From: Pomphorhynchus laevis
Lineage: Eukaryota; Acanthocephala; Palaeacanthocephala; Echinorhynchida; Pomphorhynchidae
NCBI GenBank assembly: GCA_012934845.2
Contig: WNNJ02001937.1
Coordinates: 1 to 64,000, forward strand
DNA length: 64,000 bases
Reading direction: 5' to 3'
Shown in pieces: positions 34,428 to 47,269 of the stretch; position 1 is the stretch's first letter, and each line of letters begins with the position of its first letter. The notes beneath the pieces are model-generated. The model saw nothing but the letters and a program-made list of their open reading frames with translations, was not told the DNA's origin and did no database searches. Made by a program: the position numbers and the translations under genes.

Positions 34428-36850
34428 TCAATATTAGTATTATTAAAAATAAGGCTACATAGATAAATTTGTTTACTTATTGACTAAAAATTATTAGAGG
34501 TGAATGCACATTTATCATCAATATATCCAAACATATTTCATATCTTTATATAATTTAGACTTTTTAAGCAATTATGAACAAATTCATACTCTATAAAGTT
34601 TAAAAATAAATCAGTTATAATTGGGCTACTATTACCACCCATTGGAATACCTTTTATTTGTCTAAATATATATGTTCGTACTTTTAAATAATTTTGATTT
34701 ATTTAAATATTCAAGGATTCTAATAATTCAATTTTATCATATATTTATATTTACTTGATGGTTGTATTTTTAGATAAGCGTTATATATCCGAATATATAA
34801 GGTTAATTAATTTTTTAACACTTTCTTAATATCGGCTAAATCTAAGTTTGTATAAAGTGTACTAAAATCGTAAGTATTTATATTTTTAAAAATTATTCCT
34901 TTAGTATGTTCTAAATTGTTTTGTAGAATTAATACTAAAATAGTGTATTATGCAAGCATTAATTTCGATTACAAATTATATAAACCACAGAAAGTGGTTT
35001 TAATGTACATTTAAAAGCACTACATATGAACCTATGTTTTATTGGATTTTTATGTAATTTTGGATTCCAATATAATATAGGTATAGTTTTATTACATGAT
35101 TCAACCTTTATACCCTTTCTATCCGTTATAGAAATATATAGAAATATTATTTTAATATATAATATAGGTATAATTTTATTATTTGATTTAATTTTTATAC
35201 ACTTTTTATCCATTATAGAACAATGACTTGTGATAATTGTTTCTAAATTAAAGTCAGTACGTTCATATGTTGCGTTTACATTTAAATCATTATAATTAAC
35301 TTCTTTCATCAGTATATCACAATAAAGCTTTTTGCATATGAAGACAAAGTTACAGCTTTATCAATAGCTGTTATTTTATAGTTATCCTTTAATTTAGTGA
35401 GTCTGTATACATATCTTTATTAATTTGATCTTTCCTTTTATAATTGTTTGTTATTTTCATTTTAATTTTGTCAAATACATAATCTTTCCAAATTTTTAAT
35501 GCATTTAAGCTTTCACTATTAATAAGTTTACCAAAGTAAACTTAAGTCATTCTTATCGTTTTATCGTTTTTATTTATATTTATACTCTTTTGATTGCATT
35601 TTCCTTATTTCATAATTTCTAATTCAATTCTAGAATTTGAGTGTATATATGTTCATTTATATTATTAGCTTTATCAATAGTTGTTATATAGTTATTCTAT
35701 AGTTTAGCAAGTTCTAAATACATACCATTTATAATTGTTTGTTATTTTAATTTTATCAGATACATAATATTTCTAAATTTTAATCTTAAATGTATTTAAG
35801 CTTTCACTATTAATCAGCTTACCAAAGTAAGCATTTAAGTTATTATATAACAAATTGTAAATTTTATTTTTAAAGTTAATATTTAATCTATACTTATACC
35901 CTTTTGATAGCATTTTTCTTAATTAACCATTTTAAATTAATTCTAGATTATGAGTGTATATATGTTCATTTATTTTATCAAAATTAAGACTTGCAATTGC
36001 ATAATGTTTCTAATAAAACATCGCTACATTGCACTTTTAATTCCTTATTAGAAATATATTTTTTATCTATTTTTTTATACTAATGGTGGCATTAGTTTAT
36101 TTTATTTAGTTAAATGTAATAATATTAATTTGATACTAATTTTGTTTAATTTTCTTATCTATTATAAATGTATAAATTTTTTTATATGTATTTATATGTA
36201 TAAATATATTCATTGTTTTCAATTAATTCTAGATTATGGGTACATATATGTTCATTTATTTTATCAAAATTAAGACTTTTGCAATTGCATTCTGTTTCCA
36301 TTATGTTTCTAATATTATCGTTACACATAGATTTCAATTCTTTTACAGATTTGTCGTCCTAACGGCAGTAATAACTTATTCATTTTAGGAATATATTTAC
36401 TTAAATCTGATCCTATTATTTCTTTACTTTTAGAATTATTTAAAAGTCTACCTATATTTATGTTATCTATACATTTATTAATGAATTTTATGATCATATT
36501 TTATATTGTTATTATTAACATTTATTGTCCGATTATAGTATTTTATATTACAATAACTGTCTATTATACAACTTAGCCTATCATAGTCGTTAATTAATTT
36601 TTGATTTATTGAACATATGATATCTTTAGAAAAACTTCTTATATTTACATAAAGATCTTTTAGCTTATTATCACTTAAAAGTTGTTTTAATATTTCTAAT
36701 TGTTCATTTATATACTTATCTTTTATTATATTTTTAAGTTTATTTTTCTTTTTCCTTTTATCGCCATGACTTCTTGGCTTGCGTTTAACCGGATTATTAT
36801 AATATAGTTGTTTATTATGTATTATACTACTTCTGCTAATATTTTTATTA

Positions 36851-37294
36851 AATTTTTCTTATTTCCTAGTAGCGTTCTAAAATAAATAATTTATAGTTTT
36901 TCATGCTTTATTAATATCATACACTGATAAAACAACGATAATGTCGTTGATTTTGTCTGACACTAAATTGAAACTTGTTTAAAACGCCGTAAATAACAAT
37001 ATTAAACCGGTCAAATAAATAAAATATTGCAAAATTTAAAACATTTCAATCCAAACTTTTTGTAATCTAAATATAGATAATTACGTAATTTTAGAGAATT
37101 TAATTAATTAAAGATAAATATAATATAAATTAAATATCAATTTACGTAAAATTAAACTTTGAAAAATTTCCATATGAAAGGGTAAAGTATTTAAACGATG
37201 TCCCTGTTAATGTTACAAATTAATTAATGTATTTACTTAATGTAAATATGAGTAATAAATACTAAACCCACAATCTTCATCCATTTCAAATATA
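36851..37294. other. AT-rich DNA, nothing recognised
   Basis: Beyond the recognisable N-terminal part of the PLE fossil. If the PLE carried an N-terminal endonuclease it should lie here, but I see none. Confidence 0.45.
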
Positions 37295-37296
37295 TA

Positions 37297-37752
37297 GTTA
37301 TTACAGGAACGAAGAAGAAATATTCTTTATTTGATAGAAATTCTATATTTCGATAGCTCCTGCTATCATCATCAGGATTACAAAAAAAATGTTTCACATT
37401 TTGTGAAAGTTGTTGCTAAAGTTCGCAACTCGTTCATATTTGCCTGGCTCCTAGCATCTATAGGCTTAATGATATCTGAGTTTGTCATTGTAATATCGGT
37501 AGATCTATTGGCCGAGCAGGCATCATCTATCATCATCGGAATTACAAAAAAATGTTTCACATTGTGAAAAAAAAACAAACAAAATATTTTTTTATTACAA
37601 AAAAACAACTTCACATTTTGTGAAATGTGAAATATTTCAAATTTCACAAAATGTGAAACATTTTTTTGTAATCCTGATGATAATAGCAGGAGCTATCGAA
37701 ATATATAATTTTTATCAAATAAAGAATATTTTTTCTTAGTTCCTGTAATGAC
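37297..37752. mobile_element. complete MITE with about 110-bp terminal inverted repeats, TA duplication
   Basis: TA at 37,295-37,296 and 37,753-37,754 flank a 456-bp unit. The ends read GTTATTACAGGAAC and, on the other strand, GTCATTACAGGAAC; the inverted match continues for about 110 bases through TATATTTCGATAGCTCCTGC and GGATTACAAAAAAA to TTTCACATTTTGTGAAA. A 17-bp inner hairpin (TTCACATTTTGTGAAAT) sits at the right. TA duplication and long TIRs point to a Tc1/mariner-type nonautonomous element. The centre has no coding capacity. Half of a second copy is at 45,948-46,046. Confidence 0.85.
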
Positions 37753-37754
37753 TA

Positions 37755-39635
37755 TGTAAATATGAGTTATATATTAATGTATGTACATTAATATATAAAT
37801 ACATATTAATATTTAAATATATTTAAATATAAATTAATAAATATTTAAATTATATATTCAATGTATTTTTACTTAATGTAATTTGTTATTTTAATAACCA
37901 AATAAAAGACATTTGCACGATGCAATAAATTAGACCCCAAAGATGATTTTAAAACCAATAATTAAAGGTAATTGAAGCTGAAATTTAATAGCTTACCTTC
38001 AATTTGTAAAATGGATGTGGGCATACTGCTTACTTATTCGCTTACTTTTCTTGACTAATGGGTTACGTAAAAGCAGGAAGCGCATCGTAAAAATCAGTTA
38101 TAATCAAATGATTAAAATTATATTCTACATTCTAGGCTATCGCGATTAAATTCGTTAAGCTGTAGACAGCTGTATGACATACAAGTAAACTAATTTATTT
38201 TCTATATAAAAAGATATGGATCATCGAATTAAGCATTTCCATTGTAGGTTTGGTTCATCTTTATATGCTTAAGACATATTTTCTTAGCAATTATATCCAA
38301 GATAAAATCATTAAATTAAAGGCTATTTATATATCACTCTATGTAGCTTAAGTAGACTGTTTCAACAATTGCTCTTAATGCGTACAGATAGGGCGTTTAG
38401 AAAGAGATGCCACAAGCGCTTTCTAGCCTTTAAATAGTTGTCTCTTTCTACGTTATTTTGTCAACAAACGCCGATTTATTTTGCTTATTAAATGAATAGC
38501 AATGTAATTGGAATAATCATGCTAGTTCAAGTCCTAGATAAAATTTTAGTATGATAGAATAAGCAGTATGGACAGTATTTCATCGATGTAACACTGGAAA
38601 AATGTTCAGTCACATGCGACAGATAAAATAATTCCAAAATTAAAAGATCTTTAGAGAAAAATCAATTTTGGAAGAACAAACAAAAACAGTCAAACAATGT
38701 TTTTAGATAATACTAAAAATAATAATATTACTGGCAATGCCAGAACTCATCAAAGAGTTACGAAAAAAGTAATGAATAGTAACATAGTGTAAAGGTCATT
38801 TTAAGATATCATGTAATCCTAGCAGCGCATGTTGATTAAGGTCAGATTGTATTATTTAATTTCTTATATTAAGCAGATAAAATATCATAACATGCACATA
38901 TCTTCCTCTTTTAAGTCTAAGATAGAGTAGTATATTCTCACTAAGATATCCCAATTGTAAGACCACTCATGAGAATAACTACTGAATTTATCATCGGCAG
39001 TACTTCACCTTTCCTCGTGCAAATACTAAATCCAGAAACGGCATTTTACTAATTTTACTAATTGTGTATTCTTAAAATCTTCTATTGAGAAAAATTCAAT
39101 GACCAACTATAAGATATTCATATTGTAAGACCAGTCCGGAAAATAAATAAATGACAAAATGTGGATGCTAAGAAACCTTCTGCTGAGAACAATTCAATGA
39201 CCACTCAATTACACTACATGCGGATAATGATACTTTACGTATCCTTAAACATTAACCATGCTTATAAACGTCATTTTTACTTGCTAAAGGTGATGCGAAA
39301 ACTCACTTTTTAGTTATAATAGAGATAGATTAAAACTCATGTTGATTTCGAAAGCACACAACTATGATTCTTACGTCGATCGTCGCATTTTCAGTCAAAC
39401 TTCAAAATTGTTAACGTTACATGCAAAATACCCTTTTTTATCCTGAATTGTTCGTATTCTTTGAGGAAAATTCGCTCGAATATAAATTGCGATAAAGTTT
39501 TACTCTCATTGACATAAAGCGTGCATTTCTTGTCTTAATCTCTCGGTGTCTTCTTTTTGGAAAAAACCGTAAATATGGGTTGTCTATGGGCAACCCTTAA
39601 ATAGGGGTTATCTAGACTCCTAAATATGAGTTAAA
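37755..39635. other. AT-rich intergenic DNA, faint repeat traces
   Basis: No gene. Near 38,930 and 39,110 two related phrases (AAGATAT, CCAATTGTAAGACCA versus TCATATTGTAAGACCA, then a GAGAAAAATTCAATGACCA-like part) suggest an old decayed tandem or LINE piece. I could not assign it. Confidence 0.4.
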
Positions 39636-40118
39636 AAAGATTTATTTATCGTGGCAAATGCGTGCCAGTGCACGCTTACATGACCACAACAAAACAAGAC
39701 TGTGAATCAGGTGTCGAGAAGGTGTGAACGGAGGAGGTGTTTGAATGTGATAAAGGAGGGGGCGCGGCGGACGTCGAGAGGGAGTTGATTCCAGGCGAGT
39801 GAGGCGGCGACGAGGAAGGATCGGAGACCATAGTTGTCGGAGTAATTGGGAACGTGAAGTAAGAGGGAATGTCGGAAACGCAGGGGTAGCGAGGTGGGGC
39901 GAGTGTTGTCTAAGAAAGGAAAGTTGATGAACGATGGGGAGCCGACAGCGATGAGACGATAAGTTACGATAAGAAGGCGGAGTTTGATGCATATGTGGAT
40001 GTTGGACCAGGAGAGTTGGGCAAAATATGTGGATGTGTGGTCTAATCGACGGAGACGAAAGAGCACTCGAACGGCTGTGTTGATTATGCGTTGTAGTGGT
40101 AGGATGATGAGTTGTCAA
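39636..40118 (-). mobile_element. 5-prime-truncated CR1/L2-like LINE, 3-prime end
   Basis: The minus strand encodes 119 residues (39,707-40,066) that match the C-terminus of the 58-62 kb LINE with about 14 differences, starting MLFRLRRLDHTSTYFAQLSW and ending LLRSHLLDT. The tail then carries GCGTGCACTGGCACGC, a 6-bp hairpin with a 4-base loop, and ends in ATAAATAAATC. Only the last few hundred bases of the element were inserted, the usual result of incomplete target-primed reverse transcription. A frame shifted alternative on the same strand (39,642-40,118) is a shadow. Confidence 0.88.
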
Positions 40119-43100
40119 TGGTCTCTCTTTGGATACAACTTACGACGAATTTTCTCTAACTCCTCGTTAGTTTGAGACAATGCATTGGGTTAGTTTATTA
40201 GCCAATGTAGTAGTTTTGGTGTATGCGTTTCCTATTATAATTATAGACTTACTCCCTTACCAACGCCTCACTTCTTGAAATGACTTTATAATTAATCGTG
40301 GTAGACTATTTGATTTCTGTTCTTATTGTTATTTATTTTCAAAAGTACCTCAGGGTACCTGAGGTACTTTTCTCAGGATACCCTTATAGTTGTGTAATAA
40401 GCAACATATTGCTGCACATTAAGCGCTTCGGCTACGAATATGAAATTGATACTTACCAGTTATACCCTATTATTGTTGCTTATCAAGGCTTCTCTCTTCT
40501 ATCATCTATCTTGCCGCATTTATTTACCTGAATATAATCAACTTTGTGTTGTATGTCAGCCAATTATCAGCAGTTTACGATATATACTAACGATTACATA
40601 TCTTAATTTTAAAGTTTAATGTGTAAATATTTTATCACTAAAATAAGCCGATTATTAATACTTTCAAAGCATAGGTTGTTGTCTTTTATAATATAACTTC
40701 TACCTAATGCTTAAATTAAAAGCCTGACAATTTCATAACTTTTCTGTGTATTTCTTAGTAGCAATGAACTACTTTTTTACACACATTGAATAATATGCAT
40801 GGTTTTTATTATTACATCGGCTTCTTCATTTGACTTAAAAAATTTCAAATTTATTCTAAAGAGATCAGAATGGATTTGGAAACTGGCTTAACATATGCGT
40901 TTAAAAGAAACGATTAAGGTCGCAAGTTTTGTCTTCTATAAAACACAAAACCGGAACAAAAGCCAATATTCTATAGGCTCCTTATGGCAAGACTATTGAC
41001 CCTCCTGCGCCGCACTTAATCATTTAAATGGATGGTAGACTCTAAATGGTTTATATGCAGATTATCACTCTAAGGTGCTTTCAGCAAGGATATTGTCCCA
41101 TTTCAATGCAGAAAGCATTAAAACATATCATATGTTGTTTATTTTACTGTTTTAATTAATTATTATATATGCAGTGATATAAAACCAGTAGAAGCTAATA
41201 TTTTAAAATTGTACCTTATTTTATAATCAACTGTAAAGTTCTTCCCAGCTACGATCAACATCTTTTATGTAATAAGTAGTTAAGTTTCACTTGTTTTATT
41301 AGTTTTCATCCAGCGAGCCCATAAATGTTATCGTGAGAAGGCAACCCATAAAACTAACGTTCACAATCCGACTCGAGCAAAACGAAAGGTTTCAAGAAAA
41401 GTGAGCCTCCATCTTATGAATAATTCGATTACATTCTGAAAACAACTCGGCAAGGGATGTTCGGAATCTTGTAATAGACTTAAAAGCCTAGCAAACGCTA
41501 TGACGGATTGCCCTCAGCTTATATAGATTTTATCCACCACGCTTGTCATCGAGGACATAGTTTGCATCTTAGAAAACAATATCATGGAAAGTGCTCCAGT
41601 CTATATCGTGTTTCGCATCGTGTTGTTAGTGTATGAAACATGCTACCAGATACTTTAGTATGTATATTCGAAAGGAGACTTTTTGAATGGTTACGCCAGC
41701 CGACCAAGCGATTCAAATGGCATACCCAGCAGATTGACTACATTTTCAAAATTTTAACCGTACTTTTTTAATTCTGTTAAAAAAAGGTTTGGTGAGCAGA
41801 CTGAACAGCCTTAGGACTTTGTCTTGTAAATTAATAATAATAGACTCTGGCTGAGTCAAAATCTACCATTAATCATCTGATCATCAATAGAGTGATAATA
41901 AAGTCTTAGTCCGTCTCTGATCCCAAAATTTACAAGTAAATTATCCATGATTTCAAATCCGTACCACAAATTTACATGGTCATTAATATCTTGTGATTTT
42001 TTGTTCAATTCAATTAAAAATTATCTGGTTAATTGGGAAATTACATTAATTTCGAGTAACTTATAAGGCACTAAACCTTTTTATTATCCGCTAATAGAAA
42101 GGCTGGTGATTTTTAAGAATTTCAAATAAGCGATTTATCGTAATTTTATTTGCATTTCGATTAATAAAAATTATATTTTCTGGTTAGCAAAAGAAATTAG
42201 GAAACTTTAAAACTTATAAAATAAAAATTTTAGAACGAATGGCTGAAAATGTTAAAAATCTAGCACAAACCTTGATTGTATAAAATATACTTCTCCCCTT
42301 TATTTTTGCTATATTTACATTGCTCGAATAGTCTAAGATACCATATTTAGTCACACGTAGAAATCTACATGGCTATGTAAGTTTTTTTGATGATAGAACA
42401 ACAAAGATCCATCTTATCTTTACAGATAAGATCGATGTAATCACGAAGGACACGTGATCATTTGAAATACAACTGTCTCCTTCTACCTAACAACGTTGTC
42501 GGATACTGCAACCTAGCAATATTCGGCAAGTCGAAGAAAAACAATTACAACTAAACTAAATAACCACTTTTGAAATATTGCTGCTAAAAGGTGATCTACT
42601 CGAAATAAAAGGAACGCTTTATCAGCTCCAAGTTGGATGATTGTTCAATTATAGAAGCTGCAATGGTTAAAAAGTAGAAGTTGCTGTTATTTCATTAGTT
42701 TTCTCTTTTGACAGCCAATAAGTGGTTAGTTTTAGCTCTTCATTTCATCGATGCTCTGCTGAAACAGCAAATCATAACGAACAGCTATTGTTTATTAAAA
42801 ACAATTTATTTAAATATTTCCTAACATCTGAAGTGTCATCAAAACATATCATTAATCGTGCCTTCATATATTATATTAAAATATAATATATTATCTTTAT
42901 TGTTATTAAAAACAATAAAATTTATTGATAATAAATGTTGTTTAATAAAATATTTAAATGTATATTGCTCTAATTATTTTATTAATTTAACAAAGTTTAA
43001 ATTAATAATTAATTTGAATTAATTTTTGTTAGTGAAGAAATGCTTCAATATTAACGAGGAATAGATCAACCAATTTTTAGCCTTACTTGAGGAATTGGTT

Positions 43101-43384
43101 AAGTATCAATTGATTTAGCCTTAATTGATAAGGATAGCATTTTATTAACAAAAATGCTTGAAGTTGCAGTTTTGATTTACTAATCAAAATGATTATTTTG
43201 ATACCTTGATCTTTAGATTTTGAAATATAATCAATACAAACTTTTCAATGTAATGTCCTTAAATAACTAATTAGTTGGTAAATTATTACAACATCTTATG
43301 TTGTTTTCATTTTTCTTTTATCGTAGAATTATACCAACAAAGATATTTTAAGATAATTGGAGATAATTAATTTAAGATAACTGG
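40119..43384. other. AT-rich intergenic DNA with one long hairpin
   Basis: No gene, element or repeat unit recognised over 3.2 kb. The exception is a perfect 14-bp inverted repeat with a 3-base loop (AAAAGTACCTCAGG at 40,341-40,354, complement at 40,358-40,371). A 9-bp hairpin, ATCTTATCT, lies at 42,411-42,432. This is the least repetitive part of the window and may be intronic or regulatory DNA, but I have no evidence for either. Confidence 0.5.
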
Positions 43385-44700
43385 ATATACGTCATTACAT
43401 GTATTTAACTCCGCTGCTATGTCGAGAAGAGGAATAGGAGCCGAAACCTGATAACATAGCATTTCTTCCTGATGACCTATAATCCTTATTCTGATACATC
43501 ATCTGTTATTTATTAGTCAATTCATAAAAATTAACTTTTATTTTAAATTTCAATTTTTTATTTAACTTGATATAAATATAAATTTTATAAAATTATTTTA
43601 AATTTTAATAATAGATTTTGCGTTATATATAAATTGGATAACATATTATATAATTATTTATTAATTATAATTATTTATAATTATTTATCTTTATTTCTAT
43701 TTATATAGTATAAAAAACGTAAGCTCAGTTATCTGATCTGATTGGCTCTCATATGAGTTTTGTATAATAATATATTAAGGCTTTAATTGCCATTTTACAC
43801 TAAACTTAAACTCTTCAGTAGAAATTTTTATGAGTGAATAATAAAAAATAAACTTTGTATTAAAATAAGATACTTGATAATTAAATGTAATCGGGGAAAA
43901 TACGTCATTAGCATGTATTTGGCTCCGCTGCTGTGTTGGGTCGTATAATTATATATTTTATATATAATTATATAATATATCATATAATTATTTATTATTT
44001 ATCTTTATTTTTGATTTATATATAGTACAAAATACGTAGACTCAGTTATCTGATCTGATTTCTTTTAAATTCCAATTTTTAATTTTAACTTGATATAAAT
44101 TATATAAAATCTTATATAATTATATATCTTTTCTGTTTTAATTTATTTATAATATAAAATACGTATACTCAGTTATTTGATCTGATTTGTTCTACTGACA
44201 AGTTATTGTTGACCAGTGGACTTTGTTTTCCACACAATATAACCTCTGTCAAAAATACTTAAACTGTATTATTGACACAATATTATTATTTTAGGCTAAT
44301 TTTCAAGCAAGTTTGATGATTTTTTCTTTTTATTTTAATGCAGAATTATACATCCACAAAATATTATTAAAATATAAAATTCAAAATATATAAGTCAACA
44401 AAATATTATTAAAAACAAGTTTAAACTATTAAGCGAAAAAATTTATGGATAATAAACAATATGGCTTTTATTAGAGTAAGATGCACTAGATAATCAAATT
44501 TCATAAAGGGAATACGTCATTAGTGCGTATTTGGCCCCGTTGCTATGTTGGGTCATAGGGACCGAAACCTGATAACATAGCAGTTCCTCCTGAAGCGTGA
44601 TCATCCTTATTCTGATACATCGTCAATTATTTATTAGTTAATTTATACAAATTGACTTTTATTTTAAATTTCAATTTTGAATTTTAAATTTTAATCTGAT
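43385..44700 (+). mobile_element. three Penelope-like family A tails in a row
   Basis: Tail sequences of family A begin near 43,390, 43,850 and 44,440. The first and third carry the full folded segment (43,409-43,461; 44,533-44,582), and the second is cut inside it at GGCTCCGCTGCTGTGTTGGG (43,922). Between them the ACTCAGTTATCTGATCTGAT phrase appears near 43,730, 44,040 and 44,170. The third is preceded by the last codons of the RT (AATAATTTAAACTATTAAGCG-like stretch ending in GGATAATAA). Tails in tandem fit the partial-tandem pLTR arrangement of PLEs. All are broken. Confidence 0.75.
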
Positions 44701-45945
44701 ATGTGTTTGAAAATAATTATTAACTTTCCTAAACATACTGAGTATAAAAGCTAAAAGGTGTTTTCTTTTACTCATTTTAATACATTTTATACATATTAGA
44801 ACTATTAGCTTTAAAAATGAAACTATTATACGCAAGTCTGTTAAATGCAAACTTAGTAAATACAGACAAGACTGTATGAGCCTTGTAAATACTGTAGTGA
44901 ATACATTCTAATAAATATAATTAGGAATTATTTTCGATATTCCAGTACATTTCTTACCGAATAGTCTTTGAAAAATCAATAATTGCTTAAAATCACGTAG
45001 TTTTCTTGAAATGTTTATTATCCTAAATTGTAAAATGGGTAAGCTAAGGTAACCTATACATAGGGTATCGCAAAGATATTGAAAATAATTTTCATTTATA
45101 TTTGATTGAAATCGTTTCAAATACGTATCGGAAAAAGTATATCGACGCCTTTTGGGGAATATTAATGCATTTTCTTTACATTGGAAACGCATCAATAGTA
45201 TGTAGTTTGGATGTTAGATTGATGAATATAGACTGAAACCTGAAATAGTGAAATAATGACCATTATTTTTACTTTCTTGATAATTAACACGATAAAATCC
45301 GTTGTTTTTGAGCGTAAAATCCTTTGTGTCTAACAGTACAAACCCTCGATGCTTGTGGGATTTTCTACAGTTAAACCATTATACTTCTCAATCATGTCAC
45401 CAATGAGCTTAAAATTCTTTGCGTGTTACATCATACCAAACTTAGATGCTCGTGCAATATTATCCAGTTAATCCATCATTTTTAACCTTGTCATTGTATG
45501 TTCTTTGTGTGTTGTACAGTACCAACCAAATTCATTAAAGCAAATTACATAGCAAATTAGACGACTATTTTATACATTCTTTAATAAAAATTAGTCTTGC
45601 TATCATTTGGATTTATTATATCATTTGGATTTGCTGACTCTTGTGAATGACCCCTCGTTCTTGTTGAATGAGATGTCATTTACAAAAGTCATGTACGAAA
45701 ATCATTAGTCTTCAAATAATTTCCACATCTCACTATAAATTATTGGGATTGTCTATCGAAAGCACTCACTGTGCTTATCATAGCTAACTCACTATTTTTA
45801 TGCATTTCGGTCTTATTTAAATTTTTTATTAATTGATTAAAGGAGCGAATGAATAGAATTTTTATTCAAATCAAATTTTCAATATATTCTTAATATATCT
45901 AGAATATATTTATATTATAAATATCTCAATATATTCATATATTTA
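44701..45945. other. AT-rich intergenic DNA
   Basis: A 95-codon minus-strand frame at 44,908-45,195 has a mixed composition but no recognised motif and no support as a gene. Around 45,290-45,540 phrases like AAAATCCTTTGTGT and GTTGTACAGTACCAACC recur loosely about every 90-120 bases, recalling the mRpS26 intron repeat. Confidence 0.4.
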
Positions 45946-45947
45946 TA

Positions 45948-46046
45948 GTCATTACAGGAACGAAGAAGAAAATATTTGATAAAAATTCTATATTTCGATA
46001 GCTCCTGCTATCATTATCGAGATTACAAACAAAAAAAAGTTTCACG
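45948..46046. mobile_element. solo terminal half of the TA-flanked MITE
   Basis: GTCATTACAGGAACGAAGAA, then ATATTTCGATAGCTCCTGC, GATTACAAA and GTTTCAC match the left end of the 37.3-kb MITE, preceded by TA. The copy stops at about 46,046, fifteen bases before the 690-bp inverted repeat begins, so the inverted-repeat unit may have landed in and truncated the MITE. Confidence 0.8.
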
Positions 46047-46060
46047 GGAAAAATGCTTCC

Positions 46061-46752
46061 GTCAAATATTATCAATTTGACAGCACTGCCCAAATTTCTA
46101 GGATGTAAATCTCTTAGCCTCTGCTGGTCTTGATAGTTTGGTACAAGAAACCGTTTTTAAAAATAAGCGTAATTTCTTCCAGATCAAGTTTCAATATTTT
46201 TAAATAATGTATCAATAAAATATGATTATATCTACATATTGAATTTAAGTATAAAATATGCCTACGATCGTTTCACAGATCATAGGCATATAAAAGCTTT
46301 CTTCAATAGCTTTTATATGTTGACAATGAATTGGAAGGTTTTGCATCTTACCTAAAATTTTACGATATAATGAATTTGAACTAAAAAATAAATTTTTATA
46401 TGTGATCGATAAAATTCTATCTTACTTGTGTTGTGTTATATAACATGTTTTTAGATAAGTTAATTTGTCGAAAAGCTTTATATATCTTAACCTGCTTACG
46501 ATATTTAACTATATCAATGCTGATTTAATTTAAGCAAAATGTAAAATGAAAAGTCTTTCATTAAATCTACATGCTAATAAAGCAGACGAGTCGAGTGACC
46601 GTCAGGCAATATTAAAAGGATCGAAACGTGAAATGTAGGTCTTGGATCAGTAGCTGATGAGGTCCACCAATGCTGAAATGTAGCGTACTGCTGTTGGCGT
46701 ATAGATAGGATTAAAGTAGCTTGCAGAATAAAAATAGTCATTAAAATTTCAA
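46061..46752 (+). repeat. 690-bp inverted repeat, left arm
   Basis: From GTCAAATATTATCAATTTG to GTCATTAAAATTT this matches the reverse complement of 50,245-50,930 almost base for base; by eye I find only about three or four differences. The arm contains two internal hairpins, TATGCCTA...TAGGCATA near 46,258 and a perfect 11-bp ATATAAAAGCT pair near 46,290-46,320, plus the hammerhead-like motif at 46,618-46,665. No open frame. No target duplication is visible outside the pair. It could be a terminal repeat of a large element or two inverted copies of a nonautonomous PLE-type unit. Confidence 0.93.
46618..46665 (+). ncRNA. hammerhead-like ribozyme motif (type II order)
   Basis: GGATC (46,618-46,622) pairs with GGTCC (46,661-46,665), closing on the C-G pair next to the core. 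Then GAAA, a four-pair stem III (ACGT/ATGT around a GAA loop), the NUH site GTA, a 16-base stretch and the intact CTGATGA (46,654-46,660). All core bases of a hammerhead are present in permuted order. The weak point is stem I: only GGTC/GATC pairs locally, and ATCAG/CTGAT offers a competing hairpin. GCTGAAATGTAGC follows as another small hairpin. Confidence 0.5.
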
Positions 46753-47269
46753 TATTATACAATATATTTTTCTTTTAAAAATATTATTTTTAAAGGAAAA
46801 ATAAACAATTTGTAGACAGTGTCTAGTGTATTATAGCAAGCCGGAAATAAATTACTCAAACTTCAGATGATACTTGCTTTTCATCTGCAAGTCGGCACTT
46901 CATCGTAAAATCGTAAAAATAGTACATACGACCATTCATACTAAAACTATGTAATGTCTGTACGTAATAATATTTCAGGAAGGTTGTTACTTTTAAAACA
47001 ATAACCTCTGCATATCGATAAACGTGCTGATTTTAATAGATTCAGTTTATTGTGTTCGATAATCGATGTATGGCTTCACGAAATTCATCAATAAACGCTT
47101 ATCATGCTTTCGAATAGCCGCTAAAGTAAATGATTAATAAATCGCTTTTTGGGATTTGCGAAGAAATTATTAAATTTTAAAAATGCTAAATCCGTAAAAT
47201 TATAGAACTTTAGAAATTATTGAATAAACTAATTGCATTTTAAAGACGTCTGGACCTTCCATGTTGCTC
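46753..47269. other. AT-rich DNA inside the inverted-repeat pair
   Basis: Nothing recognised. Some longer words such as AAATTATTAAATTTTAAAAA, but no unit or frame. Confidence 0.45.

Larger units (their letters stand above)
30650..36850 (-). mobile_element. longest Penelope-like family A fossil, split by a LINE
   Basis: Read on the minus strand. 36.8-36.4 kb: a basic stretch (KRKPRSHGDKRKKKNKLKN) and a helix-rich region. 35.3-35.0 kb: ILYWNPKLHKNP, KHRFICSAFKCTLKPLSV, matching the PLE W-x-PK-x-HK-x-P and RFI-x-x-x-x-x-CTLKPLS motifs. 34.64-34.5 kb: KGIPMGGNSSPIITDLFL and a YIDD box, the RT active site. After a LINE insertion (31,016-34,427) it resumes at 31,006 with EGIYLDKNIKL and reaches HDHSCIPYNI at 30,864. 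A local duplication repeats part of the KIIPILY block. The element is broken in many places and is old relative to the LINE inside it. No GIY-YIG domain is visible at either end. Confidence 0.8.

Noticed and set aside
39642-40118. 158-codon Pro/His/Ser-rich minus-strand frame
   Set aside because: It is a frame-shifted reading of the CR1/L2-like LINE C-terminus, whose true frame is 39,707-40,066.
44908-45195. 95-codon minus-strand frame
   Set aside because: No motif, no start or splice context, and it lies in AT-rich repeat-bearing DNA.
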